Of a DNA stretch of 64,000 nucleotides, positions 63,951-64,000 are shown piece by piece. The stretch spans positions 558,001-622,000 of the forward strand of contig NZ_CANMUU010000002.1 in assembly GCF_947501165.1 (NCBI RefSeq), in the 5' to 3' direction. A program made the position numbers and the translations under genes. The notes beneath the pieces were generated by a model. That model made no database searches. It had not been told where the DNA came from and worked only from the letters and a program-made list of their open reading frames with translations. The DNA comes from an uncultured Allomuricauda sp. GTDB lineage: Bacteria > Bacteroidota > Bacteroidia > Flavobacteriales > Flavobacteriaceae. Numbering within the stretch: position 1 is the stretch's first letter; every line of letters starts with the position of its first letter.

Positions 63951-64000
63951 AATTGGTGATAATGCGTTCAGTCTTTCAGCTGTTACCACTTGAAATCAAA
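63951..64000. other. Right edge: too little sequence for a call
   Basis: After the glycosyltransferase stop there are 50 bases. An ATG at 63962 opens 13 codons on the plus strand, and on the minus strand an open frame enters from the edge and ends FDFKW then TAA at 63985-63983, which would suit the C-terminus of an outer-membrane protein. Neither can be supported from this window. Confidence 0.2.

Noticed and set aside
1..64000. CRISPR array, prophage, insertion sequence, rRNA or tRNA genes
   Set aside because: I found no spaced direct repeats, transposase or integrase-type proteins, or cloverleaf sequences, and coding genes fill nearly all the space.
63962..64000. Start of a new plus-strand gene at the right edge
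   Set aside because: Only 13 codons are visible, and an equally open minus-strand end is present. Nothing can be concluded.

Overview
The window is a gene-dense stretch of a Bacteroidota chromosome, very probably a marine Flavobacteriaceae member. The evidence is the LpxC-FabZ fusion, a PorX-type response regulator of the type IX secretion system, a 287-residue Bacteroidota primary sigma factor, TAnnTTTG-type promoters with an upstream TTG, sparse Shine-Dalgarno sequences, and an AT-rich composition. Genus cannot be settled from the sequence alone. Almost everything is housekeeping. I see no prophage, insertion sequence, CRISPR array, rRNA or tRNA gene.

Layout. 0-4.3 kb: a DUF937 gene cut by the window edge, serA-serC, a LuxC-like acyl-CoA reductase, and a divergent dicluster ferredoxin. 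4.3-11.1 kb: ychF, parE-parC and a membrane fatty-acid/sterol hydroxylase. 11-20.2 kb: terC with a lipoprotein and an XRE regulator, an M14 peptidase, an Lrp regulator, aroB, proline dehydrogenase, alanine dehydrogenase and small membrane proteins. 20.2-22.5 kb: a 45-residue secreted-type peptide with its own terminator, tsaE and porX. 22.5-29.5 kb: HD hydrolase, then lpxD-lpxC/fabZ-lpxA-efp-second lpxD and sucD. 29.5-33.2 kb: fabG, a large membrane VWA protein and a prohibitin.

33.2-41.5 kb is a complete histidine operon (hisG D C B H A F IE). It opens with a 17-codon leader peptide carrying three consecutive His codons and a terminator/antiterminator pair, which is a textbook attenuator. 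A palindromic REP-like element lies between hisC and hisB. Two genes not belonging to the pathway, a GNAT acetyltransferase and a DinB-like protein, are stitched in by overlapping stop and start codons. 41.4-46 kb holds a LytS/LytTR two-component pair divergent from an outer-membrane beta-barrel receptor. 46-49.5 kb holds a DUF1853 gene and a VWA/MoxR-type ATPase pair. 49.5-58.4 kb holds DUF418, tandem alpha/beta hydrolases, cysM-cysE, and the DUF2461, DUF72, Psd-like and acyl-CoA thioesterase genes.

The least explained locus is 58.6-60.1 kb. It contains an unrecognised two-gene unit whose first protein resembles an Hpt domain with cysteine in place of the phospho-accepting histidine. Two tandem paralogous microproteins of 32 and 37 residues follow, behind a palindrome and closed by a strong terminator, next to the primary sigma factor gene. 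The window ends with an SF2 helicase and a glycosyltransferase.
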